Shown here in pieces: positions 24,201 through 39,200 of a DNA stretch of 64,000 nt (position 1 is its first letter; each line of letters begins with the position of its first letter). The stretch spans positions 14,131-78,130 of the forward strand of contig JTDE01001123.1 of NCBI GenBank assembly GCA_014338405.1. Reading direction: 5' to 3'. This DNA is from Paragonimus skrjabini miyazakii (lineage: Eukaryota; Platyhelminthes; Trematoda; Plagiorchiida; Troglotrematidae). Under the pieces are notes generated by a model. The model was given only the letters and a program-made list of their open reading frames with translations. It searched no databases and was not told the DNA's origin. The position numbers and the translations under genes were made by a program.

Positions 24201-27200
24201 ATAGTTCACTCAGACACCTTAAACGTAAGTCATCTGTCTTATTGCTACTTCGTTCATGGCTGACTCTCTGATTAGCTTTTCACACTATCTTTCTAACCAA
24301 ACACACAGGTCTAATTTCTCTTAAGATACTTCAGTTGACTGCGGAAACAAAAATTCATTCTGTCCACTGATGCATATGGCTGACTTCGAGGCACAACTTT
24401 GGTCTTCGATGTGAGATAGTTGAGTAACACGAAGTCAAACATCCGTGTTGAACACGGACTCAGCATATACTCGTTTACTGGTAAAAAAAAACAAAATATC
24501 GTAGCTGAGTTTGGCACCTTTTAACGAAGAGGTAAACAACACCTACGTCAATAGCTAGCCAAATATGGCAGATATTTTTGCTACTGTTGTGCGAACAGCC
24601 AACGTTAGGACACTGAGAAACATTCTGTTGAATAGTAGGCAATCTTTAATAGTTCAATCTCACTTCGACTGATGTACTTCAGTTGCTTACGTTGTCAGTT
24701 GCTGTGAACTAATGTGCATAACTTATGAGAAGTGTTTCTCTTCCCATGCACAAGCGTTATTCAATGTTTATTCTTGAATAACCATATTTCTTTCTTAGGC
24801 AGATGGTATTAGATGAATGTAGAAAACAATTCATCGTGTGAATTGCCAGTGAATCCATGGCTATGAATCGCCAAATGAATAACTGTTCCACAAGTTTCCT
24901 ACCGATGAAAAAGACGTAAAACTGGAAACTGATGTGGCAGTGTAGTATAGATGTCGATCAGCTACCCTCACCACACTGATCAACGGAATCTCCGAAGCTT
25001 TCACCACCAACTTGATAAGTTAAATTTCAAGCAATCCCGTTGCATCATGCACAAAATTCAAGAGAAAATGATATCGAGAATGAAGGTCCTTAAAAATCAT
25101 CAACAAATTTACGGGGACTGATAAAAGTAGTAATTTTCAAGCTGGACTGTGTGATTAATCAGTGAACTGCGACGGCGTAAGGGAAAGCAATAGGTTGAAA
25201 AATAACTAAGTTGGTGGTCACGAAATTGTTTGGGTGTGTCCGACAAAAACTTCGTTTTTGTACGTTGTTGAAAATTTATAAAACCAATTTTAGCAAAACG
25301 TGTATTTTTTCCTAAAAGCAATTGCCCGCGATTTTGCTGAACATTTTGATAGTATTTAATTACTTCTGGCTAGTAAATCAATTGGAGACTGATTGATTCA
25401 CACACCAGAACGGCTTTCCGCCCACAGCCTACTACCATAACAATGACTCATTAAGCCCATCGAGGTTAGGGAAGATTATGAGTTGTCTTGCGACCAGCTG
25501 TATGATATGCGGTAGATTTCCTTGCAACTGTACAAACAAACTTGTTCCTAGGACGCTTGTCTGGGTTTGACCAAGTGGCAGATGGCTTCACAGCTTTGCT
25601 TACAAGACAATTTGATAGAATTATTCGTTCGTTCTGAAATCTGTCAGTGACGTCAATGTTGACATTATTACGTTAATTTTAATCGGCTGAGGGTTAGTAA
25701 TTGTTTCAGACTTTATAGGATTGATGTGATAACCCACCCATCTGATCAGCTGCGCATAGGTGCTTTACCGTTTCTTGTAAGCTGCTGAACTGGTCAACGG
25801 CTTCCTAATGTAATGTACAATGTTCTGTACAATGTAACCAATTGGGAATTGACTTCTGTACATGAGTCTACGCGAAGTGACAATAAATAATTTTGATGAA
25901 TTCCCCAAAGAAGTAACAATTTAGACCTGATTTTTTCGGTTTGTTCCTGGGCTTTGATTGAATCCTATCTAACGACATAAAAAGAAGATACTAGTGTCAG
26001 ATATGTTCTAAAACTGAACCAGGAACCTGATATTTTCCGTTTAAGCAGTCTGTTTTTAGGCTAATGTGCCTACCTGGCTTCAGAGTGAATAAGGGAATCT
26101 ATGATTTTATTGTGAGAACCAGAAGCAGAATTCATCCAGCAGCGTTCGTTATGTAATGAAATGAGTTGAGTCCACGTGCGCAAACCTCTGGGCCTTCTAC
26201 ACTATCATTTGCTGACTAGAATCAGTAAGTTAGTATTAATGAATTCGAGTCAATTTATACTGTTTAATATGTCCATGTGAAACAACTTGTGTTGGTCATA
26301 TTACCAAACCCTTAGCTGAACGGGTATGTGAACCTCACTCAACCAGCCTCATTGGAGAGTTATTTAAATCAGTTGTTCGAAGTGGTTTAACAGTTCGACT
26401 ACAAAAAGGCACACTAAAGTTTTAATGTTATCTTAGCCCAGTCCTCACTGGGTAAGTAGGTCAGAAACCCATATATCGTCTTGTCTGTTGTTTGGCCCCC
26501 AGTTATCTGGCCCTACGAACTAAAGGTACCTCTGTTATTTCTTGCCTTGCAAGCTGCGATGAAAATATTTACCCAGATGATAAATTATCGGAAGTAATTT
26601 TCGGAACACCCTTGTTCAGTTGACAAATGTTTTGGTTTCATCTACTGCGCAACACTTCTCACCACTAATCGAAATCCAAGTTTACATTTGCCTTCGTACT
26701 AAGTCCAAATCTGGTCCCATCGTGAATACTTTCGATGGTCGTTTGTTTGATAAAATGACCTTGGTTCCCTCAACAATATGCAATCGCCTGGACCACTGAA
26801 TTACATCTCTCAGAGAATTAACTTTTCTATGCGGTACTCCAAACAACGGTTGAAATCTTAGGCTCTCTATGGCTTAACTAACCATGAACAAGCCCATTCT
26901 ACCCAATTTATAACGTGAACATCAATCTCTCGTCTTTTAAACAGCACCATCCAGTCCTCCTCGACAAGTCTACGCACAAGCCATTTCCAATGCAGCTGTC
27001 ACGGTCTACTGGAACCCGCCATTAGAGGCAAATGGACGCATAAGGGTAAGCGGTAAACAAATTCCTAAAACGATCTTCATATTTTCACTCCAGTGGCATT
27101 TTTCCCACTGAAAGTGGACAGGGAATTAAAGATTTTATTTCTATGATTGGCTGCCATAGTTGGTTGCCAGGACTGACTATTATGATTATCTTTTATGATT

Positions 27201-30200
27201 CATGATTCACAGTCAAGTCCCCTTGGATCAAAAGTTGTCTAGGAGTTGGTTCAATACCGTAACAATCATACGAGTATTTTACTGCTTGACGCATTTCGGT
27301 CCAGATAATTTAAACAATACAACAATACACACTCATCGGACACAGACGTAATCAAAGAAATGTACAAATTGCATTATGAAAATAAATTGCATGAAACTGC
27401 TGTATTTACAATACCCAAGTGGAAGAACCAGTGCAAAGCCATGACAAACTTGATATTGGCTGATCATGGCAATAATTGAATGATATGCACAATTTCATTC
27501 CTTCGAAAGAAGAAACAACTCCTTCATTCACCCTCGTTTAGTGTTTGCTCAGTCAAATTTGGTTTCTGTTGGGGTGAACCAATACTATTTCTCTTTTCAT
27601 GTACATGGGTCGCAATCGGTTGAATGGGTGGTCAAATATCAGTGAGGACTTGTGTTCTTTTGTAAAAAAAACCTCTCTGTTTTTTAAGCTCTCACCTATG
27701 CCTCTCATTTTTCAAGGTAGCCGCCTTAGTGGCACCACTTGAGTTGACATATGCAGTGACAGGTGGAGGGTGTTAGCTCGGTCCGCTTGAGAAGAAACAG
27801 TTCTGTGGATTTGTTAGTGAACAATTGTGGATGTTAGGCAGCAAGGTATTCCAGACTAGCTTTGAGGACTAACTAGCCTTCAGAGCTGTCATGCTCCTTC
27901 CAGAGAGGCCAAGGTTGTCAGTGCCACATCTACCCTTAAATTAAAAGAAAATGTAGGAAATGAAGGGGACTGATTTGATCAAATGTTTCTGCTGAATGGT
28001 TGTCAACGATTCCAGTGAAACAGCACGGAATGTTTGCTTATTTTTGAAGCTCCAACGGGTCTGATCTGAAATTACAATGCGACCGTGTGTTAACCTAAGA
28101 TCACTAGCCCCAGTGTGCCGCATATAAAACTAGACGTCCAGGACCGAGTGTGCTATAACGGTTGGTGGAGTTAATAGTATAGCACTACCCCTTAAGTATT
28201 TTGTCCACTTGTTGCAGTTCATCCGGACTTGACTGAGTAAGACATTGATTGTGCTGGCTACGACCTTGTAAAGGGTAATAATTACACAGCCCCATCCCGT
28301 TTTCAGGAATACCACCGATTGTTTGGTTGCCTGATTGTGCTCCGCAGTGATCTATGGGATACATTGAAATTGTACAAACAGAAAGATGTTTACAATGTTC
28401 ATGTTCATCCGAATTTACGTCGATTACTATGTGGGCAACGCACCAGTACGTAGGAGCGTATTCAGGATATGTACATTTTCGCGACTGATAACCAACATAC
28501 AAAAGCGCTGTTTTCGCTGGTCGGATCAAGTACTGTGTATGACATTAGAACGTCTGTCGCATCACTCATCGTTCATTGTGACTGCTGATGACAAGAGGGA
28601 ACTCTAAGAAGATTAATCGATGACGCAGTTTTTCACTTTGAAAGCCTTCACCGTGCCACTCAGCAAAATTTGAGAATCGTAAACTATTCACTCTGCTGGC
28701 TCGGATCATCAAGTGATATGATAGGTTGTTGAGGGATTGTATCTGTAAGGCTGTTGGCTCCTCTTTTTATCTTTTTTGAAAATCTATTGTTTTTCGTTTT
28801 GTGTTATCTTTGCTTTCCTATAGAGTTGTGTTAATTTGTTACCTACACTTGTCAATAACAACGGCAGTCGGAGCCACAGTACCCACGGGTATGGCTCAAC
28901 TCTGAAAGTGATGAGCACGGTGATGGACGGTCTAAGAAAAGGAAATCGTTAAATCAAGAGCAGTAAGAATGCGCACGGGAAGAAGTATAAGCAGAAAGTG
29001 AGACCAACCACAATCTATTAGACATACAACAAACACGCTTGAACAGACAACAGTTCAAACCACATCATGAAAAACAGTGCGAGGTCGAGCGTATCTGCGA
29101 CCCACTGCAATTCTTTTGATAGTGAGGCTGTCAAAAGATTTTGCTTCTTGTCTGAAGCTATGTTTATGAACCTTTACCGACGTAGCCCGGTATATTTCCT
29201 AACTAGTAAGGATGTTGATGAAGGATTCCACATTTTGATAATGTCATATCTGATTCATCGGTAAGGACTTACGAATTACTTAACCTGTCTGAATATGCCA
29301 GCGAATGACGTGTCATTACTTGAATTCTGGATTTTCGTTGTGCCTTCTCATTAACAGTACAGTCCGCCAAGAGATGCAGGTGGTAAGCATGTGTGTTTAA
29401 CTATCTACCAATCGGTATCAGGAATTCAAAACATTCCTTTAAAAGTTCTGAAGGAAACCCTTTAAACAGCTTATCGAATATCTACAATGTATCTTCGATG
29501 ACAATAGACGACATTATTAATTGGCTGTCGCCGAGTTGATTGATTTGCATTGAATGTCATTGTTTGAAATTTTAGTCTCCAACTAAACTTTCCGGTCAAC
29601 TACTTTCATTAGTCACATGAGTGAGTGGTTCAGCTTTCGGATATGATATTTCGATCTTGTTAATGGTCTAGTGATAATTAATGCCACCGTAAGAAATCAT
29701 GACCCAAGTTCAAAACCTGGTCATGTCATGAATATGTGCCAACAAGAATGAGGCTTTTGTCTAAAAATTATTTACAAAAGAGATTAGCTAAAAACCTACT
29801 TGAATGCGCAAACTGCGCCCAGCTGTGTCTGATTCTCAGTTTTTGGTTCTAGTCCAATCCAAATAGCGTAAGTTCCAGAAGAGAACACATTCCACACCTG
29901 GCGGTTTTTCGGAAAGTCATGACCCGATAATAAACTCTTGTATGGTCTGCATTCATCAAAATCAGATGTTTTAGATAAAATACCCCTGCAAGTACAACTA
30001 AGTAGACAGTGTACACTGATTTTGATTAGAAGCACCCCCTTCACAATGAGTGAATATTAATGAATCCGTGGTTGACGTTGGTTCCGTGTAGCTCAAACGC
30101 CTACGGGAAGCCTCTGTCAAAATGAGCACAAAACTTTCCTCTTTATCAATCGGTAACGACTAGTTTAACCATTTTTCTGGTTTACAGTTCAGAAAGTAGG

Positions 30201-33200
30201 ATCTCAATTGTATTGAATGCAAAATGACTCATTTTTACTATCCGAATCAAACTAATGCTTTCAATTAGGGTAGAAGAGCAATACCTGAATTAGGCGACGT
30301 CTAACGTGGCTTGAAACATTTATGTTTCCAGGGTAGCCTGACACGGTGATTGATATCAATGGGAGTCCTCGTTTATACGCAGCACACCCTTGATATCATG
30401 TAGTTTCACCCACACGGTATCTCATGTCCGATGTAAATCTTAAGCTGTACTGTAAAATACGTGTGAGCGGTGCGTCACTGAGGGCAGTGGTTACCGCTTA
30501 ATCGGATCACAAGTTTGCTTGACCAAACCTGACTGTCGATAGATACAAACAAATGCATGAAAACGGCTTCGAACGTGACTAGCTGACGAACTTGCTGATG
30601 CCGCCGTTCACTCCATCAGTAAAGAGTAAATTTCTGACGAAAGAAAGTAAACAAAAAAACACCGAATAAAGCAAAAGTAAATGCAAGAGCCAGTAATTTT
30701 TCAGTTGCAGACAAGTTATTTGTAGCGAGGTGCAACCCTATCAAATAGTTTTCTGAGTCAGTAAGTTGGGCTATCACATAGTTTCCAAACCTCGCAAAAG
30801 ACATGTGACGAGCTGGCAGAGAACAGTAGTCAGATTTCGTTTGATCCGTAACCACGTCAACGCCTTCCCACTTCGTGCCTTCATCTAACCATTTCTCGCC
30901 ATTAAACTTTTAACGCCTAATTCCGTAGGGATAACATGAACCTGTCACAGCAGACCGTAGATTTTAGTTAGTTAGTCATTAAATTTTTGTCTAGAACTTT
31001 CTGACACATAAACCGATCCATGGCCTAAGTGTTCAACAGACTGTTTTACTCATTTCGAACTGAATCTTAGAACCAATGATCGGCAAACTCTGCGAATTCG
31101 TTTGCATCTTTATTACTGGCAAGATAAATCTACAGTCTGTAGAACAAGACAGACTGCCCTTCGGCACTAGCACTCTCCATTCCGGCAAAATTCCACCATT
31201 GTTCCTAGCAGTGTCTTGAAAATGTGTGTTGTCGTAGCGAAATATGCTTGTGTGCGCAAAATGCAAATTTCTTAAACGGGGACAGAGAAAGAATGTGCCT
31301 GCACACTTCAGGATTTGGGAGGTGATACATTTGTAATACCAAATTGAGGTGGTTGAGAATTTACAGCGTTCCCGTTCATTTAGAAACACAAATGAACGGC
31401 CGCTTAAAAAATGACTGAAGAAGTTCAGAAATAACTTGTTCTCCGTTCCTTGTTTCTGTCTACCCAAAACGTGGTTAGGAACTGATTGCACACCTGGCAA
31501 ATAGGTACCAAATTGTTCTGTTGCTCAAAGGCCAACATAAAGGTGTAGTGTGTAGACGGTCCCAAAACGAACCATCCCCTGAGAAATTATGTACGCTCAA
31601 TTGAACGAGTGTTCATTGTGTTAAACCTGTGAGCAAACAAAGCGTAGCGTTATGCTTCAAAATTCGTGGCGACGTTCTGCTTGTAACGTCCACTCGTTTC
31701 AACAGAAAATATAGCAGCAGTTGACAGTGTAGTTAAACAAAGCTGTTTTGATACCGAGGATCGTGGAAAGACCTCAGAATAACCGTTTGCCAGGGCATAT
31801 GGTGGTGTGGGTTGGGTTGCTGCGTTTGGGAGAGAAGCGAGAAGGGTAAAGGCAACAACGACTTTGCATGGTGTCTCTAGTGACCAAATCTTTAAACTGC
31901 GTACTACAACCAACGCGGTCTAGGTAAAGAAACGGTGATTTATTCTCCTAAATATCACAGGATAAATCAGTATAAACCACTTGCTGTATCACAAACAGCC
32001 ATCTTAGTTCGACCAAAGCTCCATGGGAGATTCGTATTGCCCAGAGTGGGTGAGTAAAACCTCTGATAAGAAGGGCCTCCGCGAAGCTTAGTTTAATAAC
32101 CCATCAATATTGGTGTGGTAGTGATCAAAAGCGACATACATTCAGACGATCTTGAACGACCGGTTAGGCTAACATTCAGTTTCTTTAAATACATAATTAT
32201 TTGACCGTTCAGGCGATCATTCTATATCAGAATAAATTCAGTTATTTGACGAGTTAGCTGGCGACGTGGGTGGTTCAGTGCAATGTTATGTTGTTTTGTC
32301 CGAACGATGATGTATTTCCAATCGGAAGCGTGGAAAACCGAGTTATCCTATAAGTACCGACTTACTATCGAATAGTGAGTGAATTCAACACAACAAAGAG
32401 TCGAGTTTGGTTATTGCTAAAGTTCATCTGTAGAGTATGTGCCATTTGTAGCCGTTAGTTGAACTTTAGTCCAGATTCTTATGATGTAACCATGTGAGTC
32501 ACTACACCTATGACGTCACATTGTGCATGCCAGTGCATGTGCAATTAAAACTGTCTAAATACGGTAATTCGGCGGTGTCTGAGGTCAAGGACGCAACGAT
32601 TCGTTTAAAGACAACTATTTTGTGTGAAGAAATGTGCTTACTTAACTGACAAATCACGATTTTAGCTTTAGTCACTGATTAAACTTAACCTGGTCATGTG
32701 TGCAAACCAGCCAGCAAGTGCGTTATTAAAGTAGCATCAAGGCCGTATGCACACCGTTTTGATGAAATGTTCCAACCTCCACAGCTGCGAACACTTTTCG
32801 AAACGTTTGAGCAGGGACTGCGAAAATAGATATTTATCACGAGGTGCTCGTAAATCAACTCGTATTTTTCAATTAGTTTAATCCGCTGTTCACACAAAAT
32901 GATCAGTTCCTTGATATAAGTAACACGATGTTTTACGTTAGCACTTCCATTTTACTAAGTAACAGAGACTGTATGTACTAACTCATGGAGTTCCTAGATC
33001 GGTGTTGATGTAATTAGCCCTAACTGGATCGGTAGGAAAATTCCGTCTGCTTAAAGCTCCCAAACGGCGCTACCAAGATATGGCATAAGAATTAGTATGT
33101 TTTACCATCTGCCCTTCGTCCTTCAGTAGGACGTGTGTGGTCGAAGTTTACCAGGTGCACCCACCTGATGAGTGACAACAACCACGGTATCGGCTCCTGC

Positions 33201-36200
33201 TTTTGGTGAGTTATGCTAATGTACTTCATACTAGGGGTTTCAGTTGATATAAATTGAACACCTCTTACATTCGGTAAGGCGTTTACATATTGATTGAATT
33301 TCCAATTGATGTTTTCCGTTGCACCATTAAATGGAATTATTTGCTCAGGGTATTATTCACAATTGGACCTAGCTGAGAGTTTGCATACGATAATTGATTC
33401 TCATATAATAAAAGGTAAGTGGCACAGTGATCGACGTGGCTTTTTCATGGGGACATAAGCGGGAGATGAAATCACTGCCCTGGTCAGTATATGTAGCACT
33501 GATAAGCTGTACCACGAATGAAATCGAAGCCTAGTGGTTTTTTCGAGAGACACCGGCTTCAACACCTAGCTGCTGTTAATCGTGAGTGTTATTCTTATTG
33601 TCAGTACGAAACTACACTAACAGAGGTGAATAGACATGGAAGTTGGCGCCAAATGATTTGTACACCACTCTTTAAAATTGGCTTTCACGTTTGCCAACAG
33701 TGTCTCACGAGTTTGTTAATTAATTTTATAGGTTGCTAGATAGTGCTGATCATTGGTGAATGTTTTATACACTATGGATTGAACTCAGTAATTATGTAGT
33801 GAACATTACCTGACATGAATAAAGTCACCAAAACAGCAGATGTGCGTTCAGCATCAGGTATTGGTTTCAGATTCCGATAACACATTAATACGCTGGGGTT
33901 GGATTTTTGGATCATGACAGTAATTGATTAGTGACCGCCTGCAATCACAATGATCTTCAAGTTATACAAATAATACAATTCTTACCGTTCAAACTAGATT
34001 AGCTTTATATACCACAAATGTAGCATATCTTTGTAAGAATGACGGAACAGTTCTGGTGTTGAATTTATAAGACACCAAGAATGAATAAGAGAGAGTGGGT
34101 AGAATGGAACACTTGTCATTTGGCATGCTCTGATATTCGACGAGGGCTTGCGTTAAACTATAATGCAACTGAATGTTGACATTTTATTATAAACGGGAGA
34201 AGAGACGTTCACTTGGGCTGGTTACTAGCAACGAACATTAGATCCAACGACTTGGTTACATTCTGTGAATTTTTTCAGATGGAACAAGTGAGTGTTACTG
34301 AGCCGGTAAATTGGCTTCATCGGTTTCTCCCCAAGGATCGACCGCTTCTCACCAAATTCCGTTAAACGTCATCTCCTTGGGTGTTTTATTCAAAGGAAGA
34401 GTACATTGTGCAAAATTTAAAGGAGCTTGAAAGCGTTACTCCACCAGAATGGCGGGAAACAGAGTTCGAAACACGGCGTTTTCAAATGTTCAAGGGAAGC
34501 GAATATAAAATGTGTAATACATTAGTCTCTAGGTATTTTCACACGGAAAGCTGTAGTTCACTGTTGTCTTTTAGGTAACCCCCATCCGTTTTCCGGCTTC
34601 TCACTGTTGCTTAGTGAATGATGCTAAAATATTATTTATGAAAACATTCTGTTTGAATCTATTGTGTTTTATTATTAAAATAACAGATGTAGACTTACGC
34701 TTTCGCTTGGTAGATAAAATCAAAAACTAAATAACGATTATTGAGGAACAAAATGCAATGTGAATGATCGAGAAATATTAACCGAATCCTTATGTCTGGA
34801 ACTACGATCAGGTTTTGGTATGTCATTACTGTTGTTGCTCTCATATGTGTGAACACTTAGCCTCACATACCACCGATCAGCAACAGTAGTTTTGCAAGTA
34901 AAATATTTGTGCTTGTTTAGAGCAAGTCAACGACAGGATTAAAATGGCCAGTTTCTCTGTTCTAAGCAAAGCTCTGTTGAATGTAGAGTCATCCGTGCAG
35001 CACAAAGTATCACAAATCAACGATGTAACGAAACAATGGCTGCTTTGTTTACTATCTTTGCAATTTAGTCAGCGGTAGCGAATGTACCAGCAGATAACAG
35101 TTATGGAGTAGTTAGTGTTGTACAATGTGTTGTAGTGGTTGAAAAGTCACTAAGAAAATCATAGTAAGCTTGATCTTGTTTCTACTCAATTTGCTAACTT
35201 GCCAGCTAGAAAAGTTTGCTCTATAATCCATCATTCGACCAGTTCAACCCATGTTATATGGAGCATATAAAGCACATTTTATTTTCGTGACATATCTTAC
35301 CAATTCTTTCCTGTGCTGAACTGCTAACAATTGTCGTATATACATCTATGCTTTCACTCCAAGTCGGTGGCGAGTATCGCTCTCTGGTACTGTCTCTTTT
35401 GGGAACATATCACATTTTGTGCGTATTCGCATACTAGGACGAGAAGTCATGAACAATCTTCTGTGATGGTCATCACTTCGAGTGGTGTTACTCAAAGGTT
35501 TAACTCTCCCTCTCTGCTTTAGTGCAGACCTTACTAAATAGATTAACTGACTAGTATGCAACGTACAAATGCAAGTGATCTACGGACCAATGCTTTACTC
35601 CAGTAACATTATGGTAGCTTAAACTAATGAGTGACGGGGGCGCCGAAAGTACAGGCTAACCAGTTAACAAAAATCTAGTCCATAGACAAAACGACTGACT
35701 GGTTACGTGCGTTAATCAACGTGATTCGACGCATTAATCAACTCATAGTCAATCAGAACACGAGAAACGGTACGCTTCTCATTGAGACCATAGTAACAGT
35801 CAGCCAGTCAAAATTTACAGATTATATAGTTTCAAGTTGAACATCACTCACAATTGATCGCAGCTGTCGCATCCTCATAAACTTTCCAGTCGGCCCCTTT
35901 CGAACAGAGGAAGCACTAGACTCGAGTTTCGCTCTCATTAGAGCTCGTCAGTAGTGCATATCATCGCCACTGCCGGGACTTGAACCACGGACATGCTGTT
36001 CATGAGGCAACCGTGTTTACCACTGCGCCATTGACCTCATGTTAGGCACGACCGAATTATCATATGTGAACTCTCATCAGATTATATAGTCATTAATTTT
36101 AAGAATTCTCTATACATAACCCTTATTTTTGCTATACAACAAATTTTCATCGGAGGTCAGTCTGTGGTTTGATTTTACTGAAGGACCACAAAAACGGCAC

Positions 36201-39200
36201 TGGATTCTCACCTCACAATCCGCAAAAATACCGAAGGTGCACGTCGTCTTCCTCCCTCACAAGTACAAAACAGTAGTGCCCGAAAAGTATACTTGAAATT
36301 GTCGTTAACTTAGCGATAGATAAAACTGACAAACCATTTAAAAAAACACTGCCTCAAACGTCATCATATCCGTCTCTGCGGTCAGTTAATTGTATACACT
36401 CTTCAATCTTAACAAGTACATAAAAAAGAGATGAATGGATTTTGCCAGGCCTGGCTATGATGGTTCAGGTCTACTTGGAGGTATCGCGCAGGATACGCAG
36501 CTTGTCATTAAACATTTACAAAAGTTGATCAAGCAATGAAATTTCGTGGACTGTGATGATCAGACCACATAGTTTATATGCTGATTGATTGCTTGCCATA
36601 TCTGGGATTACTCATCGAAAAAAAAACAGTTATTTCCACTTATTCATAAACGGTCATCAGGGCATTACATCTTTAAAGAGGGATCACCAGATTTTTCTCA
36701 GTTGTAAATTACTGTAACTTTTCCATAAATGAGACGAAAAAAATTGATAAAATGGGAGTGAATGAGAGCAGCGTTGTGAATCTACGTACGTCACTGATCA
36801 AGGCACGCTGCCTTGTCCGACAGCATTTCCAACAAGCTCTCTGAGTAATCAGAAAGTCTCTAAACGAGTTGGCGACATTCAGTAGCTTTACTTAGCGGAA
36901 CGATCTATGTTTTCACATTACAACTATGCCTTTATGCGATCGCTCTACAATTCTACCTAACTGCTGACAATCACGATGAGTAGTGCTCAGTGAGGTAAGC
37001 GGCCGGCTGAGATACAAGCTTGTGAAGTAATAACATTTATCGGATTAAACGTCCAGTCAGAGTTCTTCTGGCTACTTGCAGACGAACTGTCTTATTGCTC
37101 AATTCTCCCTACTATTGGACTTGAGCTCGTTGGTGTAAACTACGGCAGTCAACTACAACAGGCCTGCTTTCATCTTCATCACAGGCACATCATGACTCCT
37201 AGCGATTGTGCAAGACTGGAATGTACACAAACAACTGGACATTCTTAGGACTTCATAAATGGGAGAAGTCGTCGGCAATAATGTTGATATTCCTTCAACA
37301 TTGTTGAAGATTAAGGAGGTAGTGCTGCTCAAGTGATACGATTCACACCATCAGACAAACTACTCCCAAATGAGAAGGTGGGGTGGAAGCGTCTCCATTC
37401 TAAAACACCATGTTTTAGTTTCAAATTTTGGAGCAAATACCGTATATACTAACCCCTTCAATCATTTCATTTACCACTGTCCGCATGCTGTTGTTAGACT
37501 TGTGTGGCAGAAAACTGTCGCCCGCGTATTTCGTGTCCTTCAGCTTAGCTCTGGGAACAAAACGCACACGGAGATCGCAAAAGCTTCTAGACTACCGTTC
37601 ATGAATGAGTTGAGTATGATGAGGTATATGGGACATAATTCCAAACAACCACCCAAACTGTTCAATAGATGAGACCGTCAACTGTTGACTCCTATTTTGC
37701 AGGCACTTTGGACGTACAAATATCTTATTATATTCATACACTTCTCTTTATCTCCTCTAACTCGTAGCCAGCGACCGGATTGAGGGTAGCCTTTTGATTT
37801 ACAACACTGCAACCGCCGGTTGATGGTAAAAGTACATGCACTGGAATACCCCTCGCAATGGTTGCAGTAACTTAGATCAAAGTGCACTTTATTGCTGTAA
37901 GGACTAGTGATAATATCAGTTGACCGCCATGTTGGAAACCTCAAAATCACGTGAATATAGAGCTCACAATGGTAAATAACATGGCGTTGAGTCAGAACAG
38001 AGTTAGTGCTGATCTCCAAACATTATCGATTTTTCGAAGTTTTATTATAGTCTCCAGTCTTATTCTAATACCACGCTTTAATACTGGACCCGCTATTGTA
38101 ATGGATAACCAGTATAATCAAGGGTTCAGTGATACTTACACACGTATGTATTTGTGTATTACATCGTGCAATAAAACTAACTGCCTTGTACCTAAGGTAT
38201 CCCTCATTTTTCTTATTCAGAATTCCATTCCATACATTTCACCTTTATAAACCAGTGTGTTAAACAACCCGTAAAACAACGCATACATCAATACAGTCAT
38301 CTTGATCTTTCTTGTTATAATACATCCAGGTGGTTTTGTTTGGTCCCTTGGTTAAAACCTAGATCCATTTGGTTTATCTAAAATTCATTAACGCTCACTT
38401 CTCTATCCGAACTACCTCGGTAACTCATACACCGTCTTCGGCTTTCACTTGTCTTCTTACTTATGATCTTACTCTAGGGCTCTACTTCAGTCAGTTACCT
38501 GACTTAGCATCATTGACCAATGGGTCTACAAAGACTAATCCATGCTCAAGGTTTTATTCCCCCCCCAATTTCAGTGAATAAGGGGTACACGTAAATAAAA
38601 CCACAAGAAATACAGCAATAGCCACTTGTGTTAGCTTGTGTGCACAGAAGTCTTTGGCTTGATTTACCGTAACAGGATGAATAGAGCATAAATGCCATTA
38701 ACACAATATTAGTGTATACCCAGACAGCTTAATCTGTTATACCTGCTCGTAGTACGTTTAATCATTAAACTTATATTGATGAACAACTATACTCTCTGTG
38801 GAAACAGATAACAGAATCACATTTATCTTTTACTAAGAATTTTTAGTCAGTTCCAAATTATTTTCAACTTATCGAAAATTCTACGTTTTCTTACACGGGC
38901 TGATGAATCTTATCAAATGTTATGCAATGCCCGACCAATATTTGTGTCTTCCCATCTGCTACCATAGGAAAGAATTCAAGTACTTCAACTAAATCCCAAA
39001 GGAAAATTTTAGTCAATCAGATTCAAGTCGGTTGATAATGAATTACCAAGAAAGTGCAAACGTGCGTGCGATTAATCTGTAGAAGGGCACTTCAGTAGGG
39101 CGTCAATCAACAATCGAGACCAGTGCAGAGGAAGACACACATCGATGAAATCAAGTGTTAAGGTTCCCCGTGAGCATGCAGCAGTTACTACAGGGATGAA

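Noticed and set aside
31033..31200. Semaphorin-like spacing (N-N-G-G ... W ... K-x-x-L-x-C) on the minus strand
   Set aside because: The invariant preceding VC-K motif is absent and neighbouring frames do not continue a sema domain.
33155..33190. CTGATGAG at 33161 as a hammerhead start
   Set aside because: It lies in a dispersed repeat; there is no GAAA after a stem, and the other copy lacks the core.
35968..36038. Functional tRNA gene
   Set aside because: Acceptor stem does not pair and most of the T stem fails; only promoter boxes persist, as in SINEs.
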